A DNA stretch of 64,000 nt from Pterobdella sp. o SKG-2022 (GCA_964035795.1 OZ038320.1:19424589-19488588); one strand, 5' to 3'; positions 1-24,566 are shown, numbered from the stretch's first letter. Notes: generated from the letters alone by a model not told the origin. Numbers and translations: made by a program.

Positions 1-1058
1 AGTCTCTATCCATGAAAACACTCAGGCTCTTGACACTTTCTGAAGGTGATATGAAAGTATCCAGTATCCTTATCTGTTTGGTTGGTAACTTGTTCACCTT
101 TCTTAAAGAAGAAAACCATATAGCTTCAGATTTGGATCTATTGAGTTTAAGACTATAGGATTCCATCCAGGCTGCCATCTCATTGACACAGTCAGACAAT
201 CTGTTCTGCAATTGCTCAGTTTCACCAGGGACACAACTAGAATACAATTGTGTGTCATCTGCATATTGTTGAAAACTCAAGTTGTCTTTGTGCAATTGTT
301 TCTAGATCACTAGAATACAGATTAAATAAGAGCAGGCCGATTTTAGAACCTTGTGGCACACCAGTATGGAGATGAAATAAATTAGTCCTAACACTATTAT
401 TAGTAATATAATAACACCTATTATTTAAATAGCTCTAGTACCATTCTAAGACTAAACCCTTAAAACCGAATTTTGAATATAGCTTATTTATTAAAATATT
501 ATGATTAACTAAATCAAAGGCTGAGGAAAGATCCAAAAATTTCAAAAGACTAAACCTACCTTTATCAGCTGCTTTTGAAATATCCATGTAGATTTTTGTG
601 ATAGCAGTTTCTGTTAAATGAAAAGGGCTATAAGCAGACTAAAATTTCGGAAACAGATCATTTTCAACCAAAAAACTACGTGTTCTTTCTAAAACCAACC
701 GTTCGAGTAACTTTGATAAGACAGGGACATTTGAAATCGGTCTATAAGAGGATGACTCAGATTGTTTCAGATTGGGTCTTTTCAATATCGGCGTTGCACA
801 GGCTAACTTCAAACCTTGAGTAACAGTTGCTGATTTGAAAAAGGAATTGAAGATGCTAACTAAAAAAGGTGCTATCAACCTTGCTATTCGTTTCAATAGC
901 CAAGCTGGGATCGGATCTAAAGCACACTGTTTATTTGGTAAGTTGTTGATCATCTTCACCAATTCCTCTTCACCCACCTCAAGAAATTCGTCTAACACTG
1001 AAGTCTTGGATGAAACCTCAATTTGAAATAGTGCTCGGAACTTGAATAAACAAGTCAC
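1..1058 (-). mobile_element. L2/CR1-like LINE, reverse transcriptase fragment
   Basis: Minus-strand reading gives the fingers and palm of a non-LTR reverse transcriptase. The 639-1058 frame has a Pro-rich entry motif followed by SSYRPISNVPVLSKLLERL, the conserved RPIS block. After a frame break the reading continues toward position 1 with a DLSSAFDLVNHNIL-type palm motif and GVPQGS. The element runs off the window edge and is broken by stops and frameshifts, so it is a dead copy. Clade assignment to L2/CR1 rests on motif style only. Confidence 0.78.
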
Positions 1059-2290
1059 GGGTAGATGGGTTACGTGCGTTAGGCCTTTGCCTGAAGGAAT
1101 GGAAAGCGCTGGGATAAGCAGATAGAAAAAGAAGGTTGGAAGAGCTTTGAAGCTCTCTATTAGAAACCCATGTTGGTAGGCTCAAAACAGTGATTGTTGG
1201 GCTTAAAAGAACTGGTTCATAAAAACGGATGTTTGAAAGAGAGCAAAAGAAAAGTTTGGCATTTTTGAGTGAATCAGTGAAGTCGGCTTCTCAAACAATG
1301 GCATCCGTGGACTCACAAACATGTTCAGAAAAAGAGTTAAAGCCCTGTTGGGAAGAGATGATGGAAGAAACCAATCTCTTGAACAATTCAATTGAAGTCT
1401 CACCTGTAGTTGAAATAACTTGAGTAGAATATTTAAGAATAGGGAAGATTTTTTCATTAAAATGGTTTTTATGTTTGATGAAAAGAGTCTTGAGGTTTTG
1501 CTAATGGTTGGAGGAAAAAGGTTGGGCTTGTTTTTTGACTTAAAATCTGTTTTTAGTAGGTTGAGGTGAGTTAGAAGTCGGAATAGATGTGATTGAATTG
1601 ATTGGTGTGAATGATTGTAATGAAACTAATGATGAAAAATATCTAATGAACTAAGAGATGAAGTAGTTGTGAGGGCTAGAGATAAAGAAGTTGAAAATGA
1701 TGTCGTGCTTGTGGATGAATTTGAAAAGGAGGTCACAAATGTTGAAGTTGAGGTTGAAGAAGATGGTGTAGTTGAAGAAAATGAAGTGGTCGCATAAGAT
1801 GAAGTAGTCAAAATGGTGGTTGCAGAATAACTAGTCGAAAAAAAAGTGGTAAAGAAAGAAGATGTAGTAGTCGAGAAAGATAGAGTAATTGAGAGAGATG
1901 AAATGGTTGAGGAACAGAAAGTTGAAGTGGTCATGGGAGTTAGGATTGCTGATTGAGATGAACTCGTCTTCGATTTTCTCTCTATTTTTTGGGAATCGAG
2001 GGTTTTTCAGAGTTTAAAAAATCTGAAACATTACTACTTAATGTGTTTATAGCTGACTGGATTTTATCAAACTCGACAAAAATACTTGCGATGGCGGACA
2101 TGTTATTGACCATAAAATAAACGCTATGAAACACTTCAAAATTCAATTTGAAAAAACTTTGGGTTATAAGGATGTTATTTAAAAATATATGCACTCTGAA
2201 CAAGCCACAATCTGAAATTTCAAGAACTTGAACACCATTGGAAAAAATATTCTCACAAAATGTTTTATAAAATTTATTTGAGCACAAAAA
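1059..2290 (-). mobile_element. possible 5' part of the same LINE, with Thr/Ser-rich low-complexity stretch
   Basis: Lies directly upstream, in the minus sense, of the reverse transcriptase fragment. Three minus-strand open stretches are visible (1203-1457, 1626-1934, 1982-2287). The middle one translates to almost pure Thr, Ser and Phe because the plus strand is a GA/GT-rich imperfect repeat. The upstream stretch has a short possible coiled coil. No endonuclease motif was recognised. It may be a degenerate 5' region of the LINE or unrelated simple sequence. Confidence 0.3.
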
Positions 2291-2759
2291 TTTTCGATAT
2301 TTATATTATATGATAATTAAATTATCAATTGATGAGGCTTCTATAAAATATGGCCAAAAACTGAAAGAACAACGCCGAAGAGACACAATCATAACGTGAT
2401 GATATAATTAAGACACTGATTTTTTCATTGATCATAAATAAGAAACTTCAATTTCATCTGAAGCAAAAAATCTTTCAACGTGTTTTTAATAAGGTGATTT
2501 CGAATGTTATATAATTTCTAGGCACTATGAGAATTTTTTTAAGAAAACACTTTTATTCAATAATTCTTGAGTGAGTGTTTTCTTAAAAAATTCTTTATAT
2601 TGTGGAAAAATTATATAAAAATCAATATTCGAAAAAAAACATACGATTTTTTTAAAAAACTGAAGTTGATAATAAATCATTTTAAAGATTTTGTAGTTTT
2701 CAAAAAATTGTCAACAACGATGTACAAAACAACTAGTTGAGTAAAATTACATTCAGAAA
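2291..2759. other. AT-rich intergenic sequence, nothing recognised
   Basis: Very AT-rich with short inverted motifs such as the one around 2525-2600 (AGAATTTTTTTAAGAAAACAC and its approximate complement). No coding or RNA gene signal was seen. Confidence 0.4.
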
Positions 2760-3065
2760 ATACAACATTTTAAGAATCCCTAATCAACACAACAGCCTGC
2801 CTCATTACAGGTACCAGAAAACATGATCATATAAGTCCTGATTTAAGAGATCTGCATTGGCTTGAAATTGATGAAAGAATTGACAAAAAAGTCCCTTAGT
2901 CCAAAATGTCTAATATTGGAAAGCTTAGGTTTGATGTTGAAGGTCCAAGTTTGTGAAATGGCTTCCCGGAAGGTTAGGAAAGTGAAGGACTTTAGAAAGG
3001 AGCTGAAAACTAGTTTTTAAAAAAAATGCATAAAGCTGCTTTAACCTATCATTATTATTATTTTA
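2760..3065 (+). mobile_element. L2/CR1-like LINE 3' fragment
   Basis: Plus-strand reading gives ACLITGTRKHDHISPDLRDLHWL, in pieces matching the conserved C-terminal block of L2/CR1 reverse transcriptases (TG.RK.DHI.P.L..LHWL). Further along is a degenerate 'GPSLWNGLPE'-like block near 2935-2975. It ends near an ATT-repeat tail around 3050. Stop codons interrupt it, so it is a dead 3' truncated copy. Confidence 0.65.
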
Positions 3066-3159
3066 AACATATATCAAGTGATCTTGAAACTTCCTCGGTT
3101 AAAAATCACTATCATAAACCTCGTAGATTATTATTATTCTGCTGCTGATGTTTAAGTGT

Positions 3160-3425
3160 TTGTTTGATGAAGGTCCAGCCTATCTTTCAAGAGATTTAAG
3201 ATGCTATTAAGCATTCCAAGTAACAGAATCTAAAATCTGCTAATTCATTGAAAGTTGTTCCAGGTAAGTATAAGCTTAAAACCGCAAGAAGGAATATTTT
3301 TTATGTAACTGGTCCTACTCTGTGGAATAACGTTTCTGAACAATTCAGGTTTTTTGTTTACACACATTCTTTTGGAGGAAACCTCAAATCTTTTTTTTTT
3401 CAATTTTTTTGACAAATAAATATTC
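3160..3425 (+). mobile_element. second L2/CR1-like LINE 3' fragment
   Basis: Plus-strand reading near 3240-3400 gives a run including YVTGPTLWNNVSEQFR, the typical 'GP.LWN.LP..LR' block just before the end of L2/CR1 reverse transcriptases. It sits about 100 bp after a similar fragment, so two copies or a local duplication are present. Interrupted upstream by stops. Confidence 0.55.
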
Positions 3426-4474
3426 ATATATTATATTATCTAAAAATTAAAAAAATTTTTTTATATATTTATTCAATATTATTTTATTTTATTTTTTAAA
3501 TTTATATTAATTATGTGGCCTAGAAACTCCCGAAGTAAATGCCATTTTAATCTTATTCATAATTGTAGTGATTTGTAAATTGTAAGGTTCTTGTCATACC
3601 AACCAAAACTCTAATATCCAAAATTATGTTATCAAACTTCTGGGAAAGTAATTAGTAATTAACATCTTTCACCATTATTTAATTTGACTTTTTTACAGTA
3701 ACACTAACGTATGAAAATAAAATTTGTTTGAATTAAGTTGTACTAAATTCAAATAAAAACTCATACCACGTTTCTGAAAAGCAACTATACTTGTTGCTTG
3801 GATCGAAATATTTAACTAACTGATAGCAAAAATATGTTCCGTTTTTCATTTTTAGTTTTTTTTTGCTTCCAACTTATTGAGGTTGAAACGATTGAAAATT
3901 TGGCATTTACAAAAAAAAACACCTAGAAAAATTTCAAAAGAGCATCATCAATACGATTAAACGAAAAAAGAAAATTACTAACAAGAAGGCAAAAATGTGA
4001 TTCTAAATGAATTAAAAATTGAAAATATTCAAAATTTTATATTTTTTCATCAGAATTAATTGAATATTATGTTGGCCGAAAAATTTATCGCTATAACCAC
4101 AAAGAGTTTTTGAGTAGTTTTGATTTTTTAAAAATTCGTAGCTTCAAAAAATTACTTGTTGAAAAAATATTTAAAAAAATATAGTTGAACGGGTTCAAAT
4201 GCCCTTAAATGAAAAAAAAATGTATGAAACCCTTTTAAAATAAAACGCTTTAAAGCTAACACATAAAAGTTGACTTCGGCAATTTGTTTCTAAAACACTC
4301 ATTATATATTTAATTGCTCAATTTAACTGCCTAAACGTATGTTTCGAAATAAAATATTTTTTATATTTTGTACTTTTAATCCCAACCAGCCAATATTTTA
4401 CAAGATATATACTTCTGTAGTATAAAATAAAGCTCTTATAAGAAAAACTTGAAAATATTTAGAATTTAAAAAAA
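3426..4474. other. intergenic region upstream of the MTMR-like gene
   Basis: About 1 kb of very AT-rich sequence ending at the start codon of the myotubularin-related gene. A TATA-like tract could be placed at many points, so no promoter element is called. No repeats or genes were recognised. Confidence 0.35.
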
Positions 4475-15949
<11,475 letters not shown>

Positions 15950-17530
15950 CCAATTTCGGGCTTAGATTATTAGTTGAAAAATTTTTTTATTTGCAATTTT
16001 TGTTAACTTAAAGTTTATATTTTCAATCCGCCATTTGCAAGCCACTTTCCTCTGCATCACTTTATCATTTATCATACTTGAGTTGGTTTTAAGCATTTAA
16101 AATTTTAGATAGTCGTGCATGATTTTTTCTACCCTAGTTGCCTTGAGTTAAATAGATCGTTTTGCTTTTTAGTCATTTTATATTTTGTTGTCAAAGAGCA
16201 TGAAATGGAATATTTATTTTTAACGCGAATTTTTGAGTAAAACTTTTCTTTGAGACTTTACGTAAGTTATAGTTGAGATTTTTATTTGCAAATCTCTAAT
16301 TATAATTTCATATTTGGATTTCATTATATTTATATTAAATTTCATATTCGAGTTCCAACAATATTTGTATGATGATGATGATGTGGATGGTGATGATGAT
16401 GAATTCAATTTGGTATTAGGCCTAATATTATATAATAAAATGTATCTGTTGCGGAACAATTTTTACTTTTTCACTCTATGGAATAATTTCGTATTTGATT
16501 TAATTAACATTTAATTAACTACAATATGTGTATTAAATATTGATCGAACGATCACCAAGAATCATCTTCAGATTCATTGTTAATCAGCTTGTTTATATCG
16601 ATGCTTGTATGGGCCACCCTGCCATCTGTCATTCAAATTGTTTTGTATTTAATCAGTCCTTACACTTAGCTAGTGACATTTTTACAAATTTAAGTGTTAT
16701 TTATGTTTCCGAATAAATGTAAACATCCGCAAGATTGCTTCAGCATAAATATTTAAACATTTTTATAATCCATTATGATGATCATGATTCAAATAATTGT
16801 TTTAGAATTTCAATACATAGTATATCTCATAACTTTTTGGTCTCCATGTACTCGCTTTAATTATCGGTTATAATCTGAATAATGATTATTATAACGCCAT
16901 GCTATACAATACTTTTACAAGGTTAAAAGAAAACAACAAGTATGTTTGATTAAAATTTTTTCTTCTTAATCCTTATGAATTAAATTATTTAATGAAAAAT
17001 CAGTGAAGTTCAAAGTTGACACTTAAAATTTTGAGTTTTTCACAAATTTCAATACGAACTTTTTTGAGGACTTTTTTCAGTCTGTTCTCCTGTCAGTTCC
17101 ATAGTAGGGTACTTCTCTATTGAAAATGACCTAGTCAAAAATGGTTATAATTTATAGACAATTCATTAAAATTTATGCTCAAATTATTCTGAGAAAATGA
17201 TGAATAGATTGAGTTTCATGGATATAATTGTTAAGGCCGAGTTATGAAAGTTTCAGATAGTTGCACCACGCTGGGAGAAAGATGATGCATGAAACCGGCA
17301 TTTTGAGATTTTAGCCAAGGGGGTAAGCATATTGTTTTGGAAAAACATTGTAGAACCCTATTACTATATAAGTGGTTAGCTATAGAAGCAGCCTAAGAAT
17401 GGATGGGGTAGAAGGGGGAAGTAAGGTCATGAGAAAAGTCAGTGACCTCTTGAGAAAAAAATGTCAACTAAAAAAATAATGATAATAATTATTATTGTAA
17501 AAAACAAAAATATCAGTTTATAAAAAAATT
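15950..17530. other. intergenic region after the MTMR-like gene
   Basis: About 1.6 kb of AT-rich sequence without recognisable exons. It has a short GATGATGATG run near 16370-16410 and AATAAA-like hexamers (for example near 16434 and 16711); none is assigned with confidence as the MTMR-like polyadenylation site. Confidence 0.35.
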
Positions 17531-17534
17531 TTAG

Positions 17535-19145
17535 GCTTCCAGGGTTAGTTTTTCCTCTTGCATCCTTGGGAGCATAGGGCTGCAACGACACTCCTCCAAC
17601 GTACTCGGTTCTGGCTGGTCCTCTTCAGCTCGGCCCACGTCATTCCGGTAACTTTCGCTTCTGCCTCGATGCTTCTCCGCGAGGCCTCCTTAGGTCGGCC
17701 AACTTTTCTCTTCTCCTGTGGGTTTCATTCTAGGGCTTGTCTAGTGATGTTGGCTGCAGGCTTGAGTAGTGTATGACCTATCCATCCCCATTTCCGCTTC
17801 TTCATTTCCGTCTTCAATCTGACTTGTTTTGTCTTGTTCCAAAGTTTTTCGTTGAAGACAACTTCTGGCCATCTGGTGTTCAGGATGTTTCTTAGGCATC
17901 AGTTCGTGAAGGTCTTCAGCTTGTGGGTGATGGTATTTGTCACTCGCCACGTCTCTGAACCATAGAGTAGAACAGATTTCACATTAGTGTTGAAAATCCT
18001 GATCTTATTGCGGACTGAGAGGGCTTTCGATTTCCAGATTTTTCGAAGGGTGTTGAAAACATGTCTAGCCATTGTTGATGTGGCTCTTGATGTCTTCGTC
18101 TGTTCGCCCATCTTTACTGACAACACTGCCCAAGTAGACAAACTTGTCAACCTCCTTAATTTACTCGTAAAGTAGTTTCACTGGATCTTGGTTTTTGTTG
18201 TTGATTCTCGTGACCTTTGTCTTCCCAGTATTGATTTGAAGTTCTGTTTTTGCAGCTTCTTCTGCCACACGACATAGTTTCTTTTGCGCATCTTGCTGCT
18301 TGTGGGAAAGAAGGCTTATGTCATCTGCAAAGTCTAGGTCTTCCAGCTGTTTGTTGAAGGTCCACTGAGTGCCTGTTTTCTGATCCGCTGTGGACTGCCT
18401 CATGACCCAATCAACCACCATCAGGAAAATGGTCGGTGAGAGCAAATAGCCCTAACAAACGCTAGTTTGAACCCTGAAAGGTTCCGTTAGTTTTTCGTCG
18501 TGGATCACTTGACAGGTAGTGTCTTCGTACATTTTCTGGATGATGTTTATAAACTTTGGTAGAAAGCCGTAATGGTGCATCAGTCTCCAGATGACATCTC
18601 GGTCAACACTGTCAAAAGCTCTTTGAAAGTCGACGAAGACTGCGTACAGGGGAGTCTACCACTCGAGGGACTGCTCGATGATGATGCGTATGGTTGCAAT
18701 GTGATCCGTGCAGGAACGAACTTTTCGGAAGTCTGCTTGTTCATCCAAAAGTGGTTTGTCCAAGGCACTTTTCAGTCTCTCGAGGATTATTCTGCTCAGT
18801 ATTTTGCCGGAAATAGACAACAGCATGATTCCTCGCCAGTTGTTGCAAGATGAAAAGTCCCCTTTTTTTGGCAGCTTTACGAGGTGTTTTCTTTTCCAGT
18901 CACTCTTGTTCCCAGATCTTGCATAGAAGAGGATGTAGCATTTCAGTTGAGGTCTGGATGCCGGCCTTCGAGCTTCAGGTGGAATTCCATCTAGACCAGC
19001 TACCTTTCTTGACTTGAGGGACTTGATAGCCTTGACAATCTCAGTCTTGCTCGAAAATTTGGAGTTGATGTCCAGCTTGTAAGGTGGTGGTATGACAGAT
19101 GGGACAGATGGTTCTGGTCGGTTAAGCGTTTCTTTCTTCCAGGGT
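17535..19145 (-). mobile_element. non-LTR retrotransposon, reverse transcriptase 3' half
   Basis: Minus-strand frames in order give a palm motif region with LDFADDISLLSHKQQDAQKKL (the FADD box is the metal-binding site), then the NTGKTKVTRI block, then a C-terminal domain with SVRNKIRIFNT, VLLYGSETW and a WRSVVAALCSQGCK-type end at 17560. Several frameshifts and stops break it, so it is inactive. GC content is visibly higher than the surroundings. It lies between the MTMR-like gene and the unknown minus-strand gene. It is a different family from the L2-like copies. Confidence 0.82.
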
Positions 19146-19397
19146 TATGATTCCTTAAACTTAAATTATGTAACATTCAACTTCAACGTATGAAGGTTCT
19201 TTTAAAAAAGTTTTTATAAAATAAGCAAAAAATTTTGAAAAGTAAAGCTATATTAACCATTAGTTACTGAATTATAATCAATTTTGGTGATCACATATTT
19301 TAATAAAAGCAATAAAAAATTACAAAACTATTTCAATACGTTTCTGACAGAATTCGCTGAGGTTTTTAAACACTTGGATAACATAAAAATATTTGGC

Positions 19398-22300
19398 TTA
19401 CATTGGCGTTTGGTTGGCAGTGTTAGGAGGTGGTGATGGCATTTTAAGACTTCCGTTTTGAATTTTATAACTACTGAATGATGATATGTATGCTGTTTTG
19501 GTGTCCAAAGAATCTTTTGAAGATATGGCCTGCTTGAGTTCGTTCAAGTCTGTTGTTGCTAAGCTTGATGTTCTGCAAAAGAGAAACTTTATCAATTGTA
19601 ATGTAGATTGATTAATGAACACTATTAACGGATAGTTTGGTTTCTAAATGAATAAATTACTGTTAGAATTTGAAAAGCTTACAATGTCATGTTTTTGTAT
19701 TGTTTTTCAATTTCATCGTCAGAAGATGCTGATTCTATGGGAAATGAATGCGAAGAAACCAGTGTTTTGTAGCGGTGGTTTTCTGTGTCCGGGATTTATA
19801 ACTCAAATATTTTAGAAATTTTTGGAAAATTATTATTTAGTTCTTCATTTTTTAACTTCGTTTTCTTATAACAGAAAACTATACTTGACGATAATTTAAC
19901 ATAAAACGTCAGTTAAGCCCAAGTTATAAGAATTTTACACAATTATTTCTATCTTAATTTAGGAAATCGTTATATATATAACGCTCAAAATAATATAGAA
20001 GTTATTTATTTAAAAAAACCTTTGAGGGGGGAAAATTCTTTCAGAGAAGAAACGGGAGAAGATGACTGACGAGGTTGGAGGTTTAAGTTAGCTTCGTTGC
20101 TGTTGACGTTGTTCTCATTGGGATCTTCATTTTTTAGTTTATCATTATACTTCCTAGACTTTGAAGGATTTCCCGTTTCATTATTAAGTTTTTGTGTCTG
20201 CGAGCCATCCAATTTAGTGTTTTGTTGGGAGTCTATGAAAAAAGGTCTATTGAAATTATAGTTATATTGAGCATGCTTTCCATCATTGCTTTCAAGTGTC
20301 ATTTCACTGCTAGTAAAACGACCCATGTCTTCTGAAAAGAAAATTTCCTTGTATCCTTCTTCTTCCCATAAAATATTGGTGTCTTTGTCACTTGTTGAAA
20401 CTTAAAAAAAAATTTGTTATTCATTTTTGAAAGTACTTGAAAAACATTTACTTAAGTTTAGCAAACATACTTATAACAGAAATAATCTCATCATTAAGCT
20501 TCACATCAGCTTTGCTCTCATGTGTCAACGTTGCAGCAGAAGAGTGTGGAACAGCCTTCTTTTCGGAAAGTTCAGTTTTTTCATTAATTTTATTCATTTC
20601 GTTGTTTTGGCTTCCAGCAACATTGGTATTAATCCTTTGCTCAAAATCAACAGCTTTTTTATTTTTTTCTTCTTTGACACAAATGTCTTCTTTTGCATTG
20701 TTGATTTCATTTGTTGTATCCATTCTTGGTTCTTCCATTTGTTTTTTTGTCAACCCCGTTCTGAACAGACGAATCAACATATTTTCTGCCTAAATTTGAA
20801 ATTTTAGTTCAGTTATTCACATGAAATTGAAGTTTATTGCCAGATTTTGAAAAATAATATCTAAATGGTTTTTATTTCCTATTGGGAAGCATAATGATAC
20901 TCGAAATATTCAGCATAAAGCTTAGCGGCTCTAAACTAAGAGAAGATCTTGAATAGACTAAAAATATGTGTATACAAAAAGATGCAGCAGTTGAGATCAA
21001 CTGAGACGTGAACAAAAGATCGGAAAAGCTGAAATGGCTGAACTCCGTCAATCTTTCACGAAAAGAGACTGTTTTGATAATAAAAAGACAACAAATGACT
21101 ATAGCATTAATACTTATTTTTTGAACCTTAACTCTTAATTTTTTCGCTTCACCAAAAACTAATGAAATTTTTCCTTTTATTATAGATTCGTGTAAGAAGA
21201 CTACCCAAAACCAATAACAAAACACCAACTTTAACGGCTTTTTCGGACTGTGGGTGAAGAAGAATAAGAAGGAAAGTGCTGACTAACTTTTTCAAAGTCA
21301 TCACTTTTTTCTCTAAAAGAAACTTCATGTGCTCCGTTATTCGGTCCCACAAATCCCTTTTGGGCTTCTCCAAAGCTTTGCTGCGGTGAAAAAATGTTTT
21401 CATAAATTATCCTTCTTATATTACACGCATAAGTACGACGTCTTAAAAACACTAAGTGGGAAATAATAAAGGTAATGAAATAAATGGCTTCGTATAAAAG
21501 TATTTTCAATAAATACGTAAGATATCTCTGATTTATGCCAACCTCAGTTCTTCGAAGGTGCGGTAATGGTCGCTTATGACGTTATCGTCCAACAAACATG
21601 ATCCTGGCAACCTATGGGATACGGTCCACTTTTATTGAGTATGATGATTATATAAGCCAAGAACAGAAAAAAAATTTTTCTCAAAAAATACTTTTCAATA
21701 ATTTTAAAAGTTGTCTAAAAAGTTATTCACAAATTTGTGTGTCACTAACGAAAAAAATTATGCATAATAAAGTTTCATAAAAACAAAAATAAAATGTCAT
21801 TTTAGTAAAATGTTATATTACGCCACACCGTGAAATATCCCACGACTAACTAAAATACTTCACAATGATTACACATACCATGCAGTTTCTTAGCTTCCCA
21901 TAAATAAAAACAATAAGGTTGGTTTGTATTGCTTTTTGATTTCAGGTATATATGTAACTAAGTAAAAACTTATTTTGAAATTGTGCCCTAATCGCTAGTT
22001 ATTTCAAATTTTCGTACCTGAAAATTAATAAAATAAGCAATCAATACAATATTGGTGCATTTTTCAACCTGGCGACGATCTCTTTGAGGTGACCCAGAGC
22101 TACCATGCTGAGAGTAGCATAAGAAACCCTATCAGGCTTAATCCCTTTTGTCAGAATAGTTCTGTCAAATTTACTTATCATATACTTCTCCTATTTTTAT
22201 TATATTATTATGATGATGATGATTTTAAGTAGACAACATTAAGGATGTTAATGTTTTTATATATAAGTCCGTTTTTTTATTGCCACAGATACTTACACCT

Positions 22301-24566
22301 TGATACTTATAAGCTAGATAGCGTGCCGAACCTTAAAGCTAATCATATACCATAATATAATTATTCAAAGCTAGTAATGTATATATGTATGAATTAGGAG
22401 GTTTTAGTTACGCATTGATGTCCTTCTTGAGGGTGTGTGAGGGCGTTGCATCTCTATACCAGCTTTCAGTGTTGCATACTTTTTTCGATTTCTTATTATT
22501 CGGTCCATTTATTTGACAATTTTCTAACAGTTCAAACAGTTTGAACAAGCATTTCACAGTGGCATTTTCAAAAATTGTCATGCTTTTTTGTGGTTTTTTT
22601 GAATCATATGTCTTGAAGAAATTGTCATCTGATGACTGCGAAAGAAGGCGCTCTTTTTGAGAACGATATTTTTTGCGGAATGCACCGTTTGATGGATTAT
22701 AAAATTTATTTTTGTTTATGAGTTTTTTAGATACACTTATAGCATCTTCTTCAGAATAATGACCTGAGTTGAAAGCAGGTTGTGTTTTTGATATGTGAGA
22801 AGGGTGGGTTTGAAACAGTAGAGGATTCGGAGGAACTCCAAAAAGAGAATCAGCATACGATGTAGGAAAATTATTTTGATAATAAGGATTTCGAACATAA
22901 GAAAATGTCTGTTGTGGGTTGTAAAAAGGAGGCGGAAAATGAGAGTTGTTGAACGCTGGGAAATTTGGAGGCACGAATTGAAGGTTCGGAGGTTGTAAAG
23001 GATAGGATAATGTTTGTTGAAGTTGTTGGTTTGGCAGATTTTGGTGTGAATAAAAATAATTGTAATTTTGTTGTGGTATTGATTGAAAAGGTTCAGAAAA
23101 GTTCATAGAATCTTGTAAAGGAGAAACAATTAATGTCTGTGTTAATGTATCTTTTGAATTCTTGTTTAAAGAGGAATCTTTGGGGTTTTTTTCACGATCA
23201 CTCCGATCAGTGAGTGAGAATGAAAAAGGTTCTAAATAGTGGTCTGTTTGTGGTTTTTTTTCAACCTCCGAACTCTTTTGTTCTTGGGGTATATTACTTT
23301 TTTCTAATTTTCTTTCATGTGTTTCTTTTGATTTTTCAATGTCTCCTTTGGTTAATGCTGAAAGTTGCTCAAGCTGATTCGATTCTTCTGTAACAAGATT
23401 AAAATAAATTAATTTCATAAAAATAATATATTCACTCGATAAGCTTTAGTACCTACCAATAGCTTTTTTCCAAAAAGGATTTTCTTTAAAGGTAGAAATC
23501 GAAGATTGGGAAAAAAGTATTTGTTGCTGGGGCAAATTCATATTTTGTTTCATGTGTTCTTTTTTAGTTTTATGATTTTCTGAAAGACTTTTAAAAGCAC
23601 AAGTTTTAGATTCATCTTCATCCGGACTAGTGAAACTGGTGCTTTCAGCCGAAAACAAATTCTCACTTATAATTTTTGAAGATTCTTTAATACTAGCTGT
23701 TCGATCAGATGTTTCACTTTCGAAACTCAAATTTTTTGGTAGTTTTCCAATATTTCTTAATTTTTTAAGTTTATTTTCAAAAAGTTGTTCTCTTTTTATT
23801 TGAAGTTCTTTCAAATGAATTTCTGTTTGTGCTTTTTGAACGCTTTTGATTAAACTATTATCAATTTTTATTTTTTTTGAATATTCTTTTGAGTTTATAG
23901 AACTTGTCTGCAAATTAGATGAATTCAGAATACAATAAATTTCTCAAATTAAAAATTACACTTACATTATTTGCTTGGTTGTTGTCTTCGCCATCATAAA
24001 TTCTCAATATCGAGAAGAAATTTGGGTGAACGTTTTTCAGGGATTGTAGATACGTTTCCTTCAATTGATTTAAAACATTATATTCATTAAAAATGTTTCA
24101 GTAAAATTATATTTTCATTGTTTTGAATGGAAAAAAAACTGGCAGTTCGGCTTGCAAAGAACTTTGTGATATTTCAAAACAGTGTTTTGTATGTATGCGG
24201 TATTTTTAAAGCGCTTTTCCAGTAGTTCGAAGCGCTTGCTACAAATATAATGTAGCATAAACACACTGTGGAACAGGTGCTAATTGTCAGCCCACGCAGG
24301 ATCGAAAGCGGCAACTTTAGATGATTAGTCTAATGCTCACGAGCTGGGCTGAACGTTTTATGATGAGTAAGGTTTAAAAACCATTAAATAAACATATAAT
24401 TTTGTTTACTGTTTCAAATAATTATGATGATAATATTAAATACTTTTTTTTTGCTTAGTTCTTGTTTTTGTGATTCTAAAGCTTTAAGCTGGTCATCAAT
24501 TTGTTTCATCCTTATGAGATTATCATTGATATTACTTTGGCTCCCGACACCTTTATCTTCAGCCAT
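19398..24566 (-). CDS. uncharacterised protein with N-terminal coiled coil and long disordered regions
   Basis: Not recognised. Best model has 11 exons with matching phases: 24444-24566, 23966-24058, 23457-23907, 22412-23387, 21543-21611, 21427-21451, 21236-21380, 20471-20785, 20020-20400, 19683-19782 and 19398-19572; 2853 nt, 950 residues. It starts MAEDKGVGSQSN, then a Lys/Gln/Glu-rich helix (MKQIDDQLKALESQKQEL) and a second helix in exon 3 (EIHLKELQIKREQLFENKL) suit a coiled coil. Exon 4 is rich in Gln, Asn, Pro, Phe and Tyr. The rest is Ser/Asn/Lys-rich with no fold I can name. The weak point is the exon 4 donor (GTAACT): without splicing there, translation stops at 22408 and the 3' exons would belong to a second gene. 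The short exon 6 and its 46-bp intron are also uncertain. The start faces that of the EFCAB5-like gene. Confidence 0.55.
21612..22411. other. intron or intergenic gap in the unknown minus-strand gene
   Basis: About 800 bp with no convincing exon. A GC-richer stretch near 22065-22130 (GACGATCTCTTTGAGGTGACC…) may be a repeat remnant. Whether this is an intron or separates two genes depends on the GTAACT donor at 22411. Confidence 0.35.
24290..24349 (-). mobile_element. tRNA-derived SINE-like copy
   Basis: On the minus strand a tRNA-like cloverleaf can be drawn: GCCCA pairs with TGGGC at the ends, the anticodon-arm region reads TTAGACTAATCATCTAA, and a B-box-like TTTCGATCC lies in the T arm. 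The D arm is shortened. It shares the anticodon-arm region and the downstream motif (GACAATTAGCACCTGTTC) with the copy at 51593. It lies in intron 1 of the unknown gene, in the same orientation as that gene. Confidence 0.6.

Noticed and set aside
20872..21228. Minus-strand 118-residue hydrophobic frame as an exon
   Set aside because: The exons on either side (20471-20785 and 21236-21380) join in phase without it, and it has no good donor in phase.
21149..21403. Minus-strand frame with a possible membrane segment (AVKVGVLLLVLGSLLTRIYN)
   Set aside because: Overlaps the exon 21236-21380 in another frame; only the Ser/Lys-rich frame fits the phases of neighbouring exons.
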